Assembly: GCA_024138015.1 (NCBI GenBank)
Contig: JAMXBB010000011.1
Span: 74,986,199 to 75,050,198, forward strand
Direction of reading: 5' to 3'
Source: Lumnitzera littorea
Lineage: Eukaryota; Streptophyta; Magnoliopsida; Myrtales; Combretaceae
Length of the DNA stretch: 64,000 nucleotides
Shown: positions 49,028-60,886 of the stretch, piece by piece
How positions within the stretch are numbered: the stretch's first letter is position 1
Layout: each line of letters begins with the position of its first letter
Program-made: the position numbers and the translations under genes
The notes under the pieces: model-generated
Seen by the model: the letters and a program-made list of their open reading frames with translations, nothing else
Databases searched by the model: none
What the model was told of the DNA's origin: nothing

Positions 49028-52000
49028 TTAATTATTAAAACTCTAATTTTTACCAAATCTCTTTTAAAAAACAAAATTTAAAGTAAATTTTAGAAAGATT
49101 AATTATTTAATTTTGAAAGCAAATTCGTAGTACCAAAATCATTGAGAAAAAAATTTAATTGAAAAATCCTATTCATGCAAAAATAAATTAATTATGTAAG
49201 AAAGCACTAAATCATACAAGAAGACTAATTACTCAATCAAAATACCCATACCATGAGAATATTCAATTAAAATACTAAGTCATAGTAAAAATTCCAAATA
49301 TCTAACAAACGCAACGAACTTTCAATAAACATAAAAATATGCAAGAAAACCCTAATTTGATAAACAATCCTAAAATTGAGTAAATCTTAATTTGATAAAA
49401 ACCCTAATTTGATGGACAACCTTAATTTTGAGAAAACCTTAATTGGACGAAAAAAGCTATTTAAGGAAAAGAACTAATTCGGCAAAAAAGCTAATCATTA
49501 ACTGTAAGCTTTGAATGCCAGTTACCAACCTTAAAGAAGCAAATCATTACTTAAAAAAACCATAATTTACTAATTTTCTTTTCTAAAATGAGAAAAACAC
49601 TAATCAAATATAAGATTAAAAAGAAAAACCTTGATTTATTAACTACAAAATTTTCTAGGAAGCTCAATTTTAGGACCAATTTGAAAAACTGTATTTTTTT
49701 TCCTTAGGAAATATGCATAAACAAATACGAAAGAAAAACAAGCAAAACAAACAAAACATTAAACTACATTTTCCTAATAACTAATCAATTACTGCTTTAT
49801 TTTCTCTTTAGTAAATTATCTTTCATAAGTAAACTGACAATGCAACTATTGCATTAGTATCACTTGGTCACTTATCTAAAGAAATCTTACCTAGCTTTCA
49901 CACAATTTGGAATACCCTAATATCACTCCTTTTTAACTTTGGATCAAATCACTTAGCTAACTTTTTGCCTCGTACTTACTCAAGCAAACTACTTAGGATG
50001 TGCCAATCAAGAGTCTGTACTTACCCTTCCTTTGTCTTTTACCAGCCACAAGTAAAAGAACCTATGGTACCAATTCAAATATAATCACTAACTATTGGTT
50101 AGAGGATAAAAATAAAAAGAAAAGAAAAGAAAATTTAAACAAGGAAGAAGAATCGATGAATGTGTGATGGGGAACTAGCTTTTTTTGGACAACATGTGGT
50201 GGTCAACACCAATAATGAGCTTATCAAACCGCCTCTCCAAGATGTGCTCCCTCTTTTAGTCACCTCAATTCGTCATGGGAAGGGTAGTAGTGCAGGAACC
50301 ATAGTTTTGTTGATGTGAGCTTGAGTATTTGAAACAAAATAACTTGAATTATACTTAAAATTTACATGCTTTCATGAAATTGATTAAAGGCTTTTGTAGT
50401 TTAAATGGAGAAGAATGAATTTCTAGGTTTAATTTTGTTTGGTTATGGTCAAAGAGTCATCGATTTCTAAAGAGAAGTTAGGGTTTTGGCCTTGGTGTAT
50501 TTAGAGAGAGAAAACTTGAATTGTACACGATTTCAAGTAAATTGGTTCATAATTCTTCTTTTAATTGACAAACCAAAGTGCTATATAGAGTAGTTTGTTG
50601 CCCTACTAACTTAAAAAACCCTAGGTTCTGTAAAAGTGTTTTTTTGGATCATGTTTGATAAAAGTCCAATTTTAACATGATTTTATCCAATTACGATTAA
50701 ATCAATGATGAAGATTTTGTTTTGAACCTCCTTATAGCCTTATTTCTTTTCGAAATAGGCAAGTGAAGATCAACCTTTCTTGTTTAATTCTTGTAAATTT
50801 GAAAAATTAAAAAGGCATGAAGAAGGAGGAGGAGCATGTGAAGCCACACGCTCTGCATGCGTAGACGGAAAAAATGCAAGCCGTTAGACTTGATCATCTA
50901 ACCTCTAGGATTATATCTCACACCGTTTCCACTACGCCATTAAACCGTGAAACTCAACTTTATTTGTATTCTGGTGAGGACTTACGCCTAAAAGAGAAAA
51001 ATAGTATACTTACGGAATTTAAACGTCATCCACCCACATAACAAAGCACTTCCTTTGTCAACACATGATCAATTCCTTTTCAACAATATAAGGGCATTTA
51101 ATTTTATTTAAAATAAAAAAAAGTCTTGGCTAGGCTTGTGAATTAAAAAACTATTCTCAAAGTACCTAACTAAATAATTGGGTCTGTAGTCATTGTAGTG
51201 CATGAATAAAATAATTCTGAAATGAGCACTATCTTTTAGGCTAAGATGGTCTAAATAAAATTATTTTCCTCTCCAAAGGGTGAATAAATTGACCTTGGCC
51301 CAAGCTAAATTCATATAAAAATACTTGTACTTTTTCACGAATGCTCAAAATTTATCAAACAGCCTATAATGTGACTAAAACATTTGGTTTCCGCCTAAAA
51401 CAATTTCTTTTCACTCCTCTTTTCCACTATTTTTATTTTCTAATTTCTTAATTTTTTTCTTCTTTTCGAAGTTTTTACTATTTCTTGATTTCTTTATCTG
51501 TTCTTTTTGAAACTTTTGAACTTTGCATTTATTTTTTATTTTTTTATTTTTTACTTTGTTTTTTCTCGTACCATAAGCTAAAATAAAAAATGAGTCGATA
51601 AAAATGAGTGTCAAGGAAATACACATACAATAGCTTTATTGATCAATCTAAATTTGACTGTGCCTTTTAACATGTAAAATTTTTTTTGGGTTTTCCTGAT
51701 GGTAAATACAAAAACAGTTTTATGTTTTGTTTATAATTTTCTTGTTCTAAAACAAAATGATATTTATTTGTTGAGGATGTAATATATAGAAATAGTGGAA
51801 TTGCATATCCCAATATGATAAATTGCAAGATTCTACTATTCTTATGTGTCAAACTCTTAATGGAGGGTGCCCTATAATTTTTAAAAATAAAAAAAAAAGA
51901 GTTTCCTTCCCAACCTAAGTGTTAAGTTCCCTTTGGCTAGTTGAGTAGCAACACTTCCTCAAGTTATACATTCAACTCAAAAGTCAAAACATCTCTCTGT

Positions 52001-52340
52001 TTATTTTGGATTGCATGGAAGGGAAACAATATTAAAAAAAAAAAAAAAATTACAACAAAGATGAACATAAAAGGTGGCTAGAGTAGTAATTAATTGTTTA
52101 TTGTTATGCAATCGTAGTGGCAGTTTGGTGTTATGTTTGTTTATTAAATATTGGGAATACTTTTTCTTTCTTCCAGCTGGACATCTATGACAGTTAAGCT
52201 TCTTCCCATTTGATTAGTTCTTGAATTTACTTGGGTGGGTCCAATAGAACAACAAAGCTCCATGTCGTTGAAAATTTTATATATCGAAACTTCCCATTAG
52301 AAATATATCGTTCACGTTTTCTGATTCCTTTCGGAAATAT
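49028..52340. other. AT-rich intergenic DNA, no gene recognised
   Basis: Contains short reiterations of a CCTAATTTGATAAA-like unit (about 49345-49445), an A/T-homopolymer-rich stretch (51400-51560) and poly(A)/poly(T) runs. On the minus strand at about 50300-50170 the phrase LERRFDKLIIGVDHH is suggestive of a retroelement gag start, but there is too little to call. A slightly less AT-rich patch at 50820-50960 gave no tRNA-like fold by eye. Confidence 0.5.
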
Positions 52341-52350
52341 TGGGTTATAG

Positions 52351-52840
52351 TTGATCGATCATAAGTATCCTAATCTACTTTAGAGAAGTATTGATCTACT
52401 GTTACATGGGTGAATGATATTAAAAAGTGGTATGAGAGGAAAAATAGGAAAATTTGAATTCTCAAAGCATATACATGACAATAGATTAAATATGATGTCC
52501 TAATGTGTTCTTGACTTGTTCTTAATGAAGTTTTGTGTTAGATTTTTTGTAGAGTGATTTCAATAGAGTAATAATTGGTTTGTTTCTAAGTGGAGTTGCC
52601 ATTTAATTTATGGGAAGTTGCTATAATTGATTCATCACATGTAGTAATCATGTCAGTCAATTTTAGAAAAGTTGTATTTAATGACACATAAATGGATGAT
52701 CTTAGAGATAGACATGGGATGAGAAACTGATAAGCTCAAATTTTGCAAACAAGCATATGACAACACATTGAATATGATGTCCTTGATGCGTTCTTAACTT
52801 GTTTTTGATAAAGTTTTGTGTTTGATTTTCAATGAAATAA
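52351..52840. repeat. Imperfect direct repeat, period about 280 bp
   Basis: 52351-52550 and 52625-52835 share AATATGATGTCCT, GTTCTTxACTTGTT and AAAGTTTTGTGTT in the same order, plus weaker upstream matches. A local tandem duplication without coding capacity. Confidence 0.6.
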
Positions 52841-53640
52841 ATTATGATATAATAACAATATTTTTCTAAAACTTATTGATGCTTTGAATGTTACAAATGA
52901 GGAAGAGGATGCTGTCTTGATCTTAACCGTTAAATGAAGCTGAGATGGATGGATTATATGAGCTGTTAATGAGAGCTATTGACATGAATTCTGGTGATGG
53001 ACGATCCATACTTAATCATCTAATTCTTATATAATGGATGGCCTTAGGCTTGAGCTTAGGCTAGGTTGGTCTAATTGTTTATAAGATGAGTTCATTTCCT
53101 TTTAAAATAAGCCCCATGACTATTTAAGCATTTCGAAAGCCTATGAAGAGCAAAAGAGGCCCAAATTGGAAGGATTTTTTTAGAGTCTAGTTTTTACGTT
53201 TGAGACCACCAAATAAGCTTGAGAATAGAAAAAAAAAAAAGGGTCTGATAAACCTACTTTTGAGATTACTAAACCAGATCTTCATAAGACCTCTTAATTG
53301 GGTCCAATTTTTTATATCTTGTCACTAGCCTCTTAAATTAGACTATGGTATTAAGTTGAGTTAAAAATCTAATTACCAAAATAACTCTTTATAATTGTAT
53401 TTGAAACTTATCCCTTGTGTATATATGATCATATTGTTATTGCTTAGCTACATCTTTTTTTTAGTTAAGGCATGACTCCAATTTCATTTAAAGTTATTGT
53501 ACTCAAGGTCTAAGTGAGGCTCAAATTGAAAATTTAGGTTGAATTTTGTTATTTTTATAATTAACTATCTAATCAAGTTAATTTAAATGGTTTTGAAAAG
53601 CTTGCAGAAATTAAATTAATGCTTTAAATTTCAAAGTTAA
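52841..53640. other. Spacer upstream of PHT4;6
   Basis: AT-rich with no recognisable gene. It is the probable distal promoter of the transporter gene. Confidence 0.45.
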
Positions 53641-53641
53641 T

Positions 53642-53649
53642 TATAAAAA
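53642..53649 (+). promoter_or_regulatory. Candidate TATA box of PHT4;6
   Basis: TATAAAAA lies upstream of a CT-rich stretch (53728-53835) typical of plant 5' leaders. The transcription start is inferred to lie about 30 bases downstream. Confidence 0.4.
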
Positions 53650-53674
53650 TGAGTAAAATCTAGTGTGAGATGTC

Positions 53675-55518
53675 AACAAAATTCCAAAGAACAAAAGGGG
53701 AAAAAAAAAAACACAAATTTGAAGTGTCTCAACCCCTCTGTCTCTCCCTCTATTTCGGTGTCTCCCACCGTCTCTCTCTCTCACGCACGTGAAGCAAAAT
53801 TTTTTTTCTTGGGTCTCTCTTTCTTTCTGTGTCACACAGTTATTCACCACAACAAGAGAACAAGTCCTCTCTATTTAGTTGACTTATCGACGCTGCTCTT
53901 TGTGGGGCATCAACAAATTGTTATTTCAGGTTCAAATTTCGACCTTTATACCTGGAAACATTCTCATTTGGTCTCTTTCTCAATTAGGTACTATACATAC
54001 GTTTCATCTCTCTCATTTTACCGCGTAATTATTTGTTGATAATGCATTTGCAGTCATTGTGCTAATTTTGTTCCGTACATGCCCATCATGGGTCTTTATA
54101 AATCGATACTGGTTTTCCAAATTGGGTTCTTGGTTCTCCTTTTCGATTGATTATTTATGCTATGGTTGTTGTTGTTTAGTTAATCGTCATAATCTTGTTA
54201 TTGGGTTTTCGTTGGATTAATCATTTCTTAGATCTCGGATGAATTTGATGTGCTTCCAGTTCAAAGATATGACTTTGATATGTGATCCGAGTTTATGTTG
54301 GAGCTTAACGTTCTGTTTTGTCCATCCTGCACTGGTATTTTTATTTGTTTTCTTATACATTTTTTTTCTTGTTGATGTGTGTTTTTGTATGTCAAGATTG
54401 AGTCTTTTTTTTTTTTTCCTCTTTTTGGTGGTGAAATTCTTCAAGGAAACGGCTCTTTGCAGTGCTTTTGCATTTTTAGGTGTCTTTGCTTTGAGGAAAA
54501 TGTTACATGAACAATAATACTTCTTATTATGGTTGTGCTTACTACTGGCATTTAGCTTTAGGAGATGGTGAGAGGGAGAAGTTGGCTGTTAGTGATGGTA
54601 GCAGCTGTTGTGGAGGTTAACATTTTTCTCTTAGTGAACATTGCTTTTACTGATGAATGTATTGTCTATTTTTAAGGTCAAGATTTTTCTTTCTACAATT
54701 GTTATAATCTCTGATGTTCAAATACCTTACTTTCCCTGCCATAAATGGACTCATTGAAATTGGGGAAACTGAAGGGTTCTACTTGGTGACTATGAATATT
54801 AAAGTTTGGATAATACAGGTGTAAAATAGTACTTGTAATGGTGAGAAATTATGGCAGCAACTGCAGGTGGCCTTCATTATTTGTGCTACGTGATGGGAGG
54901 TGAGATGGCAGTTAGTGGCCTGTTGAAGATCATGGTTAATATATGTGTTAAGAGTAACTAAAAAGTAAACCTCGATGATAAAGAGGTTCATTTTTTCAAA
55001 AGGGAAATCATTTTCCTCATTGTTGGTAGACAGTTTTCATTTAAACATAGACTGACTTGCTTTCATTCTCAAGGTTTAGAAAACAAGTTTGGGTAGCTTA
55101 CAACTGTGAAATGCATCAATTAAACCATTTGTATGATCTTGGCTTTCTGTTTAAGAACATATCGTTTGCATATATGGATGGCAGGCATTCCTAGAAATCA
55201 GTCACTATGTTGTTTCACTTTTGTATATATTTGATTTCATTACTTCCTTTTTCTTGGTGTACAAATGTCCTTTATAACATTTCTCATGTTGACCTTGTAT
55301 TTTAATATTCTTGTGTTTGCTTCCCGATGTTGCTGACATTTTTGAATTATGATTTTACACCTAGGATGCATGTGAATTAGAAGCTTGCAGAAAACAAAAC
55401 CAGCACCTTTGTTCAGGTTGCCACTAATGGTTGCATTTATGGAATCATAATTTGGTATGCTCCCATCTAAGAATGCCCTGAGTGGAGATATATGTAGTCC
55501 ATGAAGTGGTACTGAAGC
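53675..55518 (+). other. PHT4;6: Probable PHT4;6 5' leader with an intron
   Basis: About 1.8 kb between the TATA-like box and the ATG. The first part is rich in TCTCTC repeats. A donor-like AG/GTACTATA occurs at about 53988. Acceptor-like GCTTGCAG at about 55391 and TTCAG at about 55419 lie about 100 bases before the ATG. A leader intron would remove the many upstream ATGs. This model is inference from splice-like motifs only. ORFs inside (for example 53665-54039, 54239-54517) have no recognisable domain. Confidence 0.4.
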
Positions 55519-56844
55519 ATGAGGAGGATGAGATTTCCCAAGCGTTACCTTATTGTCATCTTGATGTTTATTTGTACAAGTGTATGCTATATTGAACGCA
55601 TAGGCTTCTCAATTGCATATACAGTTGCAGCTGATGCAGCTGGAGTTAACCAATCAAGCAAAGGCACCATACTTTCCACATTTTACTATGGCTATGCTTG
55701 TTCACAGGTGCCTGGTGGATGGGCAGCACAGAAAATAGGAGGCAGACGTGTTCTCTTCCTCTCCTTTGTGCTCTGGTCATTAACTTGTGCTTTTGTTCCA
55801 TTAGACCCCCATCGGGTGATAGTACTAGTTGTTGCTCGCTTACTTGTTGGTGTGGCACAAGGATTCATATTTCCTTCCATCCACACTGTCCTAGCACAGT
55901 GGGTTCCACCACATGAAAGGTCTAGGTCTGTGTCTCTCACAACTTCTGGGATGTATTTAGGAGCTGCTGCCGGAATGCTTATGCTTCCAACCCTGGTGAA
56001 ATTAGAGGGTCCACAATCTGTGTTTGTTGCTGAAGCAGCTCTAGGGGCCATGTGGTCTCTGCTTTGGTTTAAGTATGCTAGTGATCCACCTCGATCAGAC
56101 AATCCAAAAGCTGCTGCAGCTGGTTTTGGGGATTCTGTGTTGCCAATAAAAGGGAACCAGAAAGTTAAATTAGAGAAAGGAGGTGCTTCCAGAGCTGCCA
56201 CAATCCCATGGAAGCGGATAATAATTAGCTTACCGGTGTGGGCAATTGTGGTAAATAATTTCACATTCCACTATGCACTCTATGTGTTGATGAACTGGCT
56301 TCCCACATATTTTGAGCTGGGTCTTCAGTTGAGTCTTCAGGAGATGGGTTCATCTAAGATGATGCCCTATCTTAATATGTTTATATTCTCAAATATTGGT
56401 GGGATACTTGCTGACCACTTGATTACCAAAAAAGTTTTTTCTGTGACTTTAACCCGGAAATTCCTCAATACAGCAGGCTTCCTAGTTGCCTCTATTGCAC
56501 TGGTGGCAATTCCCATTTTTAGAAGTTCCAGTGGTGCCATCTTCTGTTCATCTGTTGCTCTTGGGTTTCTGGCCCTGGGCCGAGCTGGATTTGCAGTGAA
56601 CCACATGGATATTGCTCCAAGATACGCTGGAATAGTGATGGGGGTTTCAAATACAGCCGGCACATTAGCTGGGATTGTTGGGGTTGAACTTACAGGGCAG
56701 CTTCTTGAATCTGCAAAAGCAAATTATTCGAGTCTTTCAACTCCTGAAAGTTGGACGACAGTATTTCTTATACCGGGGCTACTCTGCATTTTCAGTTCCT
56801 TAATGTTCATTATTTTCTCAACTGGTGAGAGGATTTTTGACTGA
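55519..56844 (+). CDS. PHT4;6: PHT4;6-type Golgi phosphate/anion transporter (ANTR5), complete
   Basis: A 441-residue major facilitator superfamily protein of the plant PHT4 (anion transporter) family, related to animal SLC17. In Arabidopsis PHT4;6 resides in the Golgi and exports phosphate released by nucleotide-sugar metabolism, with links to salt tolerance. The sequence shows a short cytosolic N-terminus, then about 12 hydrophobic helices. The MFS signature GGWAAQKIGGRR is at residues 66-77, with YIERIGFSIAYTVAADAAG (24-42), ARLLVGVAQGFIFPSIHTVL (106-125), a hydrophilic central loop at about 185-235, NNFTFHYALYVLMNWLPTYF (246-265), GRAGFAVNHMDIAPRYAGIV (354-373) and C-terminus STGERIFD, as in the family. 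A single uninterrupted exon, as expected. ATG 55519 was chosen. Met4 is an alternative start. No chloroplast transit peptide, unlike PHT4;1-4;5. No defect seen. Confidence 0.95.
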   Translation: MRRMRFPKRYLIVILMFICTSVCYIERIGFSIAYTVAADAAGVNQSSKGTILSTFYYGYACSQVPGGWAAQKIGGRRVLFLSFVLWSLTCAFVPLDPHRVIVLVVARLLVGVAQGFIFPSIHTVLAQWVPPHERSRSVSLTTSGMYLGAAAGMLMLPTLVKLEGPQSVFVAEAALGAMWSLLWFKYASDPPRSDNPKAAAAGFGDSVLPIKGNQKVKLEKGGASRAATIPWKRIIISLPVWAIVVNNFTFHYALYVLMNWLPTYFELGLQLSLQEMGSSKMMPYLNMFIFSNIGGILADHLITKKVFSVTLTRKFLNTAGFLVASIALVAIPIFRSSSGAIFCSSVALGFLALGRAGFAVNHMDIAPRYAGIVMGVSNTAGTLAGIVGVELTGQLLESAKANYSSLSTPESWTTVFLIPGLLCIFSSLMFIIFSTGERIFD

Positions 56845-56904
56845 TAAGAGGCATTTTCTTTTTGTATTTGGCGGCTACTTTCTGATGAGTTGATGCTTGT
56901 AATT

Positions 56905-57930
56905 TTCTCAAATGCTACCTTACTGTTAATACAATCAATATCAAAAGTGATAATGAATAAGCCATGGTTTATGTATTCTGAGTGATCTTTTAAATCGTCC
57001 AGAGGAGGATCAAAATCAAATTCAAGGTAAACATTCTTCATGGACTACGGCAGTTTTGTTGATCCTTGTAATTCGTCTTTATGCCATTTTATGCAATTTA
57101 CTCCGAGGTTTTTGCGGTTATATTTTTCAGGTTGTCAGTGTACCCACAAAAATTGAACCTCATCAGGCATCAGCTGTGGTTACCCTCGACAGTCAGTTAT
57201 TCATGCGTGTTCCAGTTGGTCAGACGTATCTTTGGGGCACTGATCATGTGCCTTTTGTAAAGCACACAGATGAACTTCCTCGACCTTAGAAGGCCCTTCC
57301 TGTTATTTTAGCGTACTTGCAGTTTGCATTGTCAGCTATTCATCCTTGCATCACACATGGCAGTAGACAGTTGAAAATTTCTTTAGTAGGCAATATAAAC
57401 AGAGGCATTTTGCTCTTTACTGTTCTGTAATATTATCTCTGTGTACATTTTTTAAAATCAAGTATACGCGTATGATTCGGTTTTCTTTTCCTCAAAATGT
57501 ATTGTCTCACGTACATGAAAATAACTATTTGGTCATTGAAGTACTTTTACTAATTTAGGTATCTTCATTGGTGAGTTGCTTGTGGAATTTTCCTTACTAA
57601 GGGACTTATCGTTTTATCTCTGAAGTTCTTAATAAAAGTTGCTCGTCATTTACTTGTGTTATGTACGAGATACACAATATAAATATGACATAAGCCTAAC
57701 ATTGAGGATACCTTAATTGAAGGTACTTGACATGGTTCTTTAGGCTCAGGAACACCTTTTTGGATTCTTTGGTACTTTCTAAACTTAATTATCCCACTTT
57801 ATTGGTGAGAGTTGCTTCCATGTATTTGCTTTGCGTAGGGACTTGTGCCAAGCCATTCCAATAAAGATGGCCTAATAATAGATGCTTTATTACTCTATTG
57901 TACATAAAACAGAAGGATTACGATGAACAG
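56905..57930 (+). pseudogene. Diverged duplicate of the ARID gene's last intron, terminal exon and 3' UTR
   Basis: Exon-like part 57131-57289 follows an intact acceptor (TTTTTCAG) and reads VVSVPTKIEPHQASAVVTLD, SQLFMRVPVGQTYL, then continues because the ARID TAG codon is TGG here, adding WGTDHVPFVKHTDELPRP before a TAG. Upstream 56905-57130 aligns with 24150-24374 (shared TCAAAATCAAATTC, CTTTTAAAT), and downstream to 57930 aligns with 24480-25035, with about 325 extra bases at 57545-57870. No other ARID exon is nearby. It starts about 60 bases after the PHT4;6 stop, so its first part may serve as that gene's 3' UTR. The reading frame is open, so use as an alternative last exon cannot be excluded. 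Confidence 0.8.
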
Positions 57931-58911
57931 GCATAGGGTGGGAAGGATAGGATAAAGTGTGTGACCTTACCCATATTTTACATTGTATGTATCTATTATC
58001 ATATTTTGCAATTAGAATTATTAGAGCCTGTGTCCTAAAGAACATATATGATCGGATATCCTGAAGAACATGTATAATATCTTGAACGACATATCTTGAA
58101 AAACATATATAATATAAGGTATTTTTTGGAATTTGTGATTTTTCATTAAATTTTTATAAGTTCAAGTCATGAAAGAAGGTTTAGTGTGGAAGTACAAAGG
58201 CCCAAGGGCCTTTCAAGATTACTAAGAGGATTATCAAGGTTTCTTGTCAATGAGACCTCCTGACTCAAAATATACTTCGTCTTTCATGTTGCTTGAAATT
58301 TTATTGTGAAGACATGGAGGACCCTAGCAAAGGACTATAAAACTTTTTCCATATAAATTACTTGATAAGTTGCTAAGTTTTCACCATTAATTAAACAAAT
58401 AATTAGCATTCCAATTCCAAATTGATTTAATAAGTAATAGTTCAAGTGAACTCATTAAGGTTATAAAAGTGTTAAGATATTTCTTTTTCTTTCTTTAGAA
58501 AAACAAAAATAAAAAAAATGTTTGTAGTAGTTTTCATTGAATGAAATCTACCATGAATTAACTTAGAATAAACAAATCTAGTTAATCTAATAACATATGA
58601 GTGACGATTATTTGAAGTCATAAAAAAGAAAAGATGGAGCCTTAACTAAAGGAATATAAAAAATTAAAATTGGATTGATATTACCTCAAAGTTGAGAGAA
58701 ATTGAACAGTGGTAAAAAGAAAACAAGAGATGGCAAATGAAATGAGAGTTAACTGTAAGGTTCTTAATAGTACTTTGGAAAGAAAATGGGAGGAGGTAAA
58801 GGAATGAATGTTATAATATGATTAGAGGTTTTTACTTCCTATAAGGGCTTAGACCATGTGTACGTTTTATGCTAAGACTGTTATTGTTGATTGTAAATGC
58901 TGGATATGGGA
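57931..58911. other. AT-rich intergenic spacer with short tandem repeat
   Basis: A GAAGAACATxTATAATAT-like unit is repeated about four times at 58035-58120. No gene recognised elsewhere. Confidence 0.5.
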
Positions 58912-59318
58912 TGTTGGGCCTAGATTTGCTTTGAGAGTAGTTGTTTAAACCTCCACAAGTAGAAAATGTGAGCTATTAAGTGATGTCGGAGGTGTCTCTA
59001 GAGTATATACTTTGACACTCAAGTTAGTAGAATGGTCGAGAATAAATAACCAAAGAAATAACAAAGAGGATATGGTTAGGTTTTCTGTCTCCTTATCTAG
59101 AGGGTATCTAGTGATATTTATATGAGTAAGAGGTATGAATTGATATGATAGGTAAGATCTTAGGGGGCTTCTTGTATCTTAGACTTGGATAGGGAGAATC
59201 TTTAGATATGATCCTTTTACATTATTCGCTTAGTACCTTTACTACCTTATTTATTTAATTGATAGGCCACAGGTCGAGCTCATCTTTGAAAGGCCTAGAA
59301 TGAGATGTACACCTAACA
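58912..59318 (-). repeat. T3: Tat-like LTR (probable 3' LTR, minus orientation)
   Basis: Starts TGTTGGGCCTAG and ends ACCTAACA. Immediately after it the plus strand CTTGTCCCCCACTCTTG is the complement of a purine-rich tract and matches the equivalent T1 position (CTTATCCTACACTCTC), marking a polypurine tract and hence a minus-strand element. Shares TTTGACACTCAAGTTAG / CTGATACTTAAGTTAG with T1. No partner LTR in the window. Confidence 0.6.
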
Positions 59319-60258
59319 CTTGTCCCCCACTCTTGTTGTTAATGGGAACACATGGAGGGGTGATTCATGGTCGGTCTTCAAAGGTCATGAGCAAAGGCTA
59401 TTGATGCAATGTAGTTAGTGATGTGCTTAGTCAAGGAGAAATAGGCTGTTGGATAATGTGACCCGAGTGCCAATTGACTTTAGCATTGCTTAGAACATTT
59501 GGCGTATTACCTTGAGGTATGGGCATTGAATCAGACAACCTTTAACTTTGGCATCTAAAGGAGTATTAACTTTGACCTAGTATCAAACTGATGACTTACA
59601 TAAGAGGTGTTGATCTGTTATGAGGGTGCTTGGGTGGTTAGTTGAGCTAAGCTGTTTCCTTGAGCAGGAGTGACAATTTTGTGTAGGGAAAAGAATACTG
59701 TCAAGTAGTATGATCAGTTGGCAAGGAACTTACTCCGTCCCTCATTCTAATGTAAGAGAGAAAAGTTGTGCTGTACACATTTTGTACGATGGTTGTACTT
59801 TAATTAATTGTCAATTGTCTTTGATATTCAAATTGCTAGGCTTAGGAAATGAGGCTGATTTGATTTTGTTCTGCATGGGTTAATGTGAGCATTAACTCTT
59901 AAGGATGTATGTCATTTGGGGATTGCGTGCGTTTGTACGTATGCAACAACCATATTTACGTAATGGTAGTATAGATGATCTCATCCATTGTTGCTCTACA
60001 AAGAAGACACGTGGACAATTGTTGGCTTAAGAGCATTTCTTGGACTCTTCAACATTTTTTCTTATGTTTTGCTTTTTTGAGGTCCTCTTCATCCAGTTTG
60101 TTTTGCCGATTTTTTATAAGAGGAGAACTATCATGTTAGCTTATTTTATTTCGCCAGTTTCTATATTGTTCGTCTATCAAAGCTTCTTTTTAAGTGAAAA
60201 AATCTTTTGATTTCCTTTGACATTCTCAAGACCTTTTCTTCTTATTTAGTTAGGTACA

Positions 60259-60451
60259 AGAATGTCATCTTGTTCTTTGTTTTCTTTTGATTCTAGAGAT
60301 CCTTAGGGTCTTACTCCTACCAGTGGGCAACGTTAAGGTTAGTTAGGGCTTAGTGTCTATTATAGAGGGTATAGTAGTATTGAAGGTTCTTTATAGGCCC
60401 TATTTATGGTTTTATATAGCACAATGCCAACAAAAGCACTTGAAGATGAGA
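60259..60451 (+). pseudogene. T3 antisense-ORF N-terminal relic
   Basis: Begins near ATGTCATCTTGTTC at 60264, in the same place relative to the LTR as T1's antisense ORF (about 0.8-0.95 kb from the LTR edge). Stops appear within 20 codons. It ends where a MITE is inserted. Assignment rests on position and layout more than on sequence. Confidence 0.35.
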
Positions 60452-60456
60452 TTAAG

Positions 60457-60886
60457 GTAACATTTGGTTGTAAAAACTAGATTAAACAAAGAGAATTAGA
60501 TAAGATAAGTATAAAGAGAATTAGACAGTACAAGCTTATTGTATCTGTTTAGTTTGTATAGTATTAGACACAAAATTTATATTAAAAAAATTAATTATTT
60601 ATATTATAAAATAAATAATTTTTTGTAATATTTAATAAATATAATATCAATAAACTTAATATTATAACATGGAGAGGTATTTTTGAGAATATAAAATATT
60701 TTTTGTTTTTATCCAATGAATTTCATTTTTATACTATAATGTAGATATGACAAAATTTAGGCATTTTGCCTAGTCTATTAGCCTAATTTTTGTCTAGTTA
60801 GCAAGTAAAATTACAAACTAAACATGGGACAAATTTTTTTGTCCTGTTCAGTACAGTTCTACAAAAATTGCATAACCAAATAATAC
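60457..60886. mobile_element. Small MITE, probably Tourist (PIF/Harbinger)-like, about 430 bp
   Basis: Inverted ends GTAACATTTGGTTGTA and the complement of CATAACCAAATAATAC, flanked on both sides by TTAAG (60452-60456 and 60887-60891), consistent with a TTA/TAA duplication. The interior is AT-rich and non-coding. Superfamily assignment is tentative. Confidence 0.6.

Noticed and set aside
50820..50960. Possible tRNA or structured RNA in a less AT-rich patch
   Set aside because: No cloverleaf, no A/B boxes in proper spacing seen by eye.
53665..54039. 124-codon ORF upstream of PHT4;6
   Set aside because: Composed of CT-repeat-encoded Ser/Val/Leu text. Better explained as 5' leader.
55692..56264. 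190-codon minus-strand ORF
   Set aside because: It lies fully antisense inside the intact PHT4;6 coding sequence and has no recognisable domain, so it is a shadow frame.
58035..58120. CRISPR-like short repeat array
   Set aside because: Units are adjacent and degenerate with no spacers, in a plant genome; simple tandem repeat.
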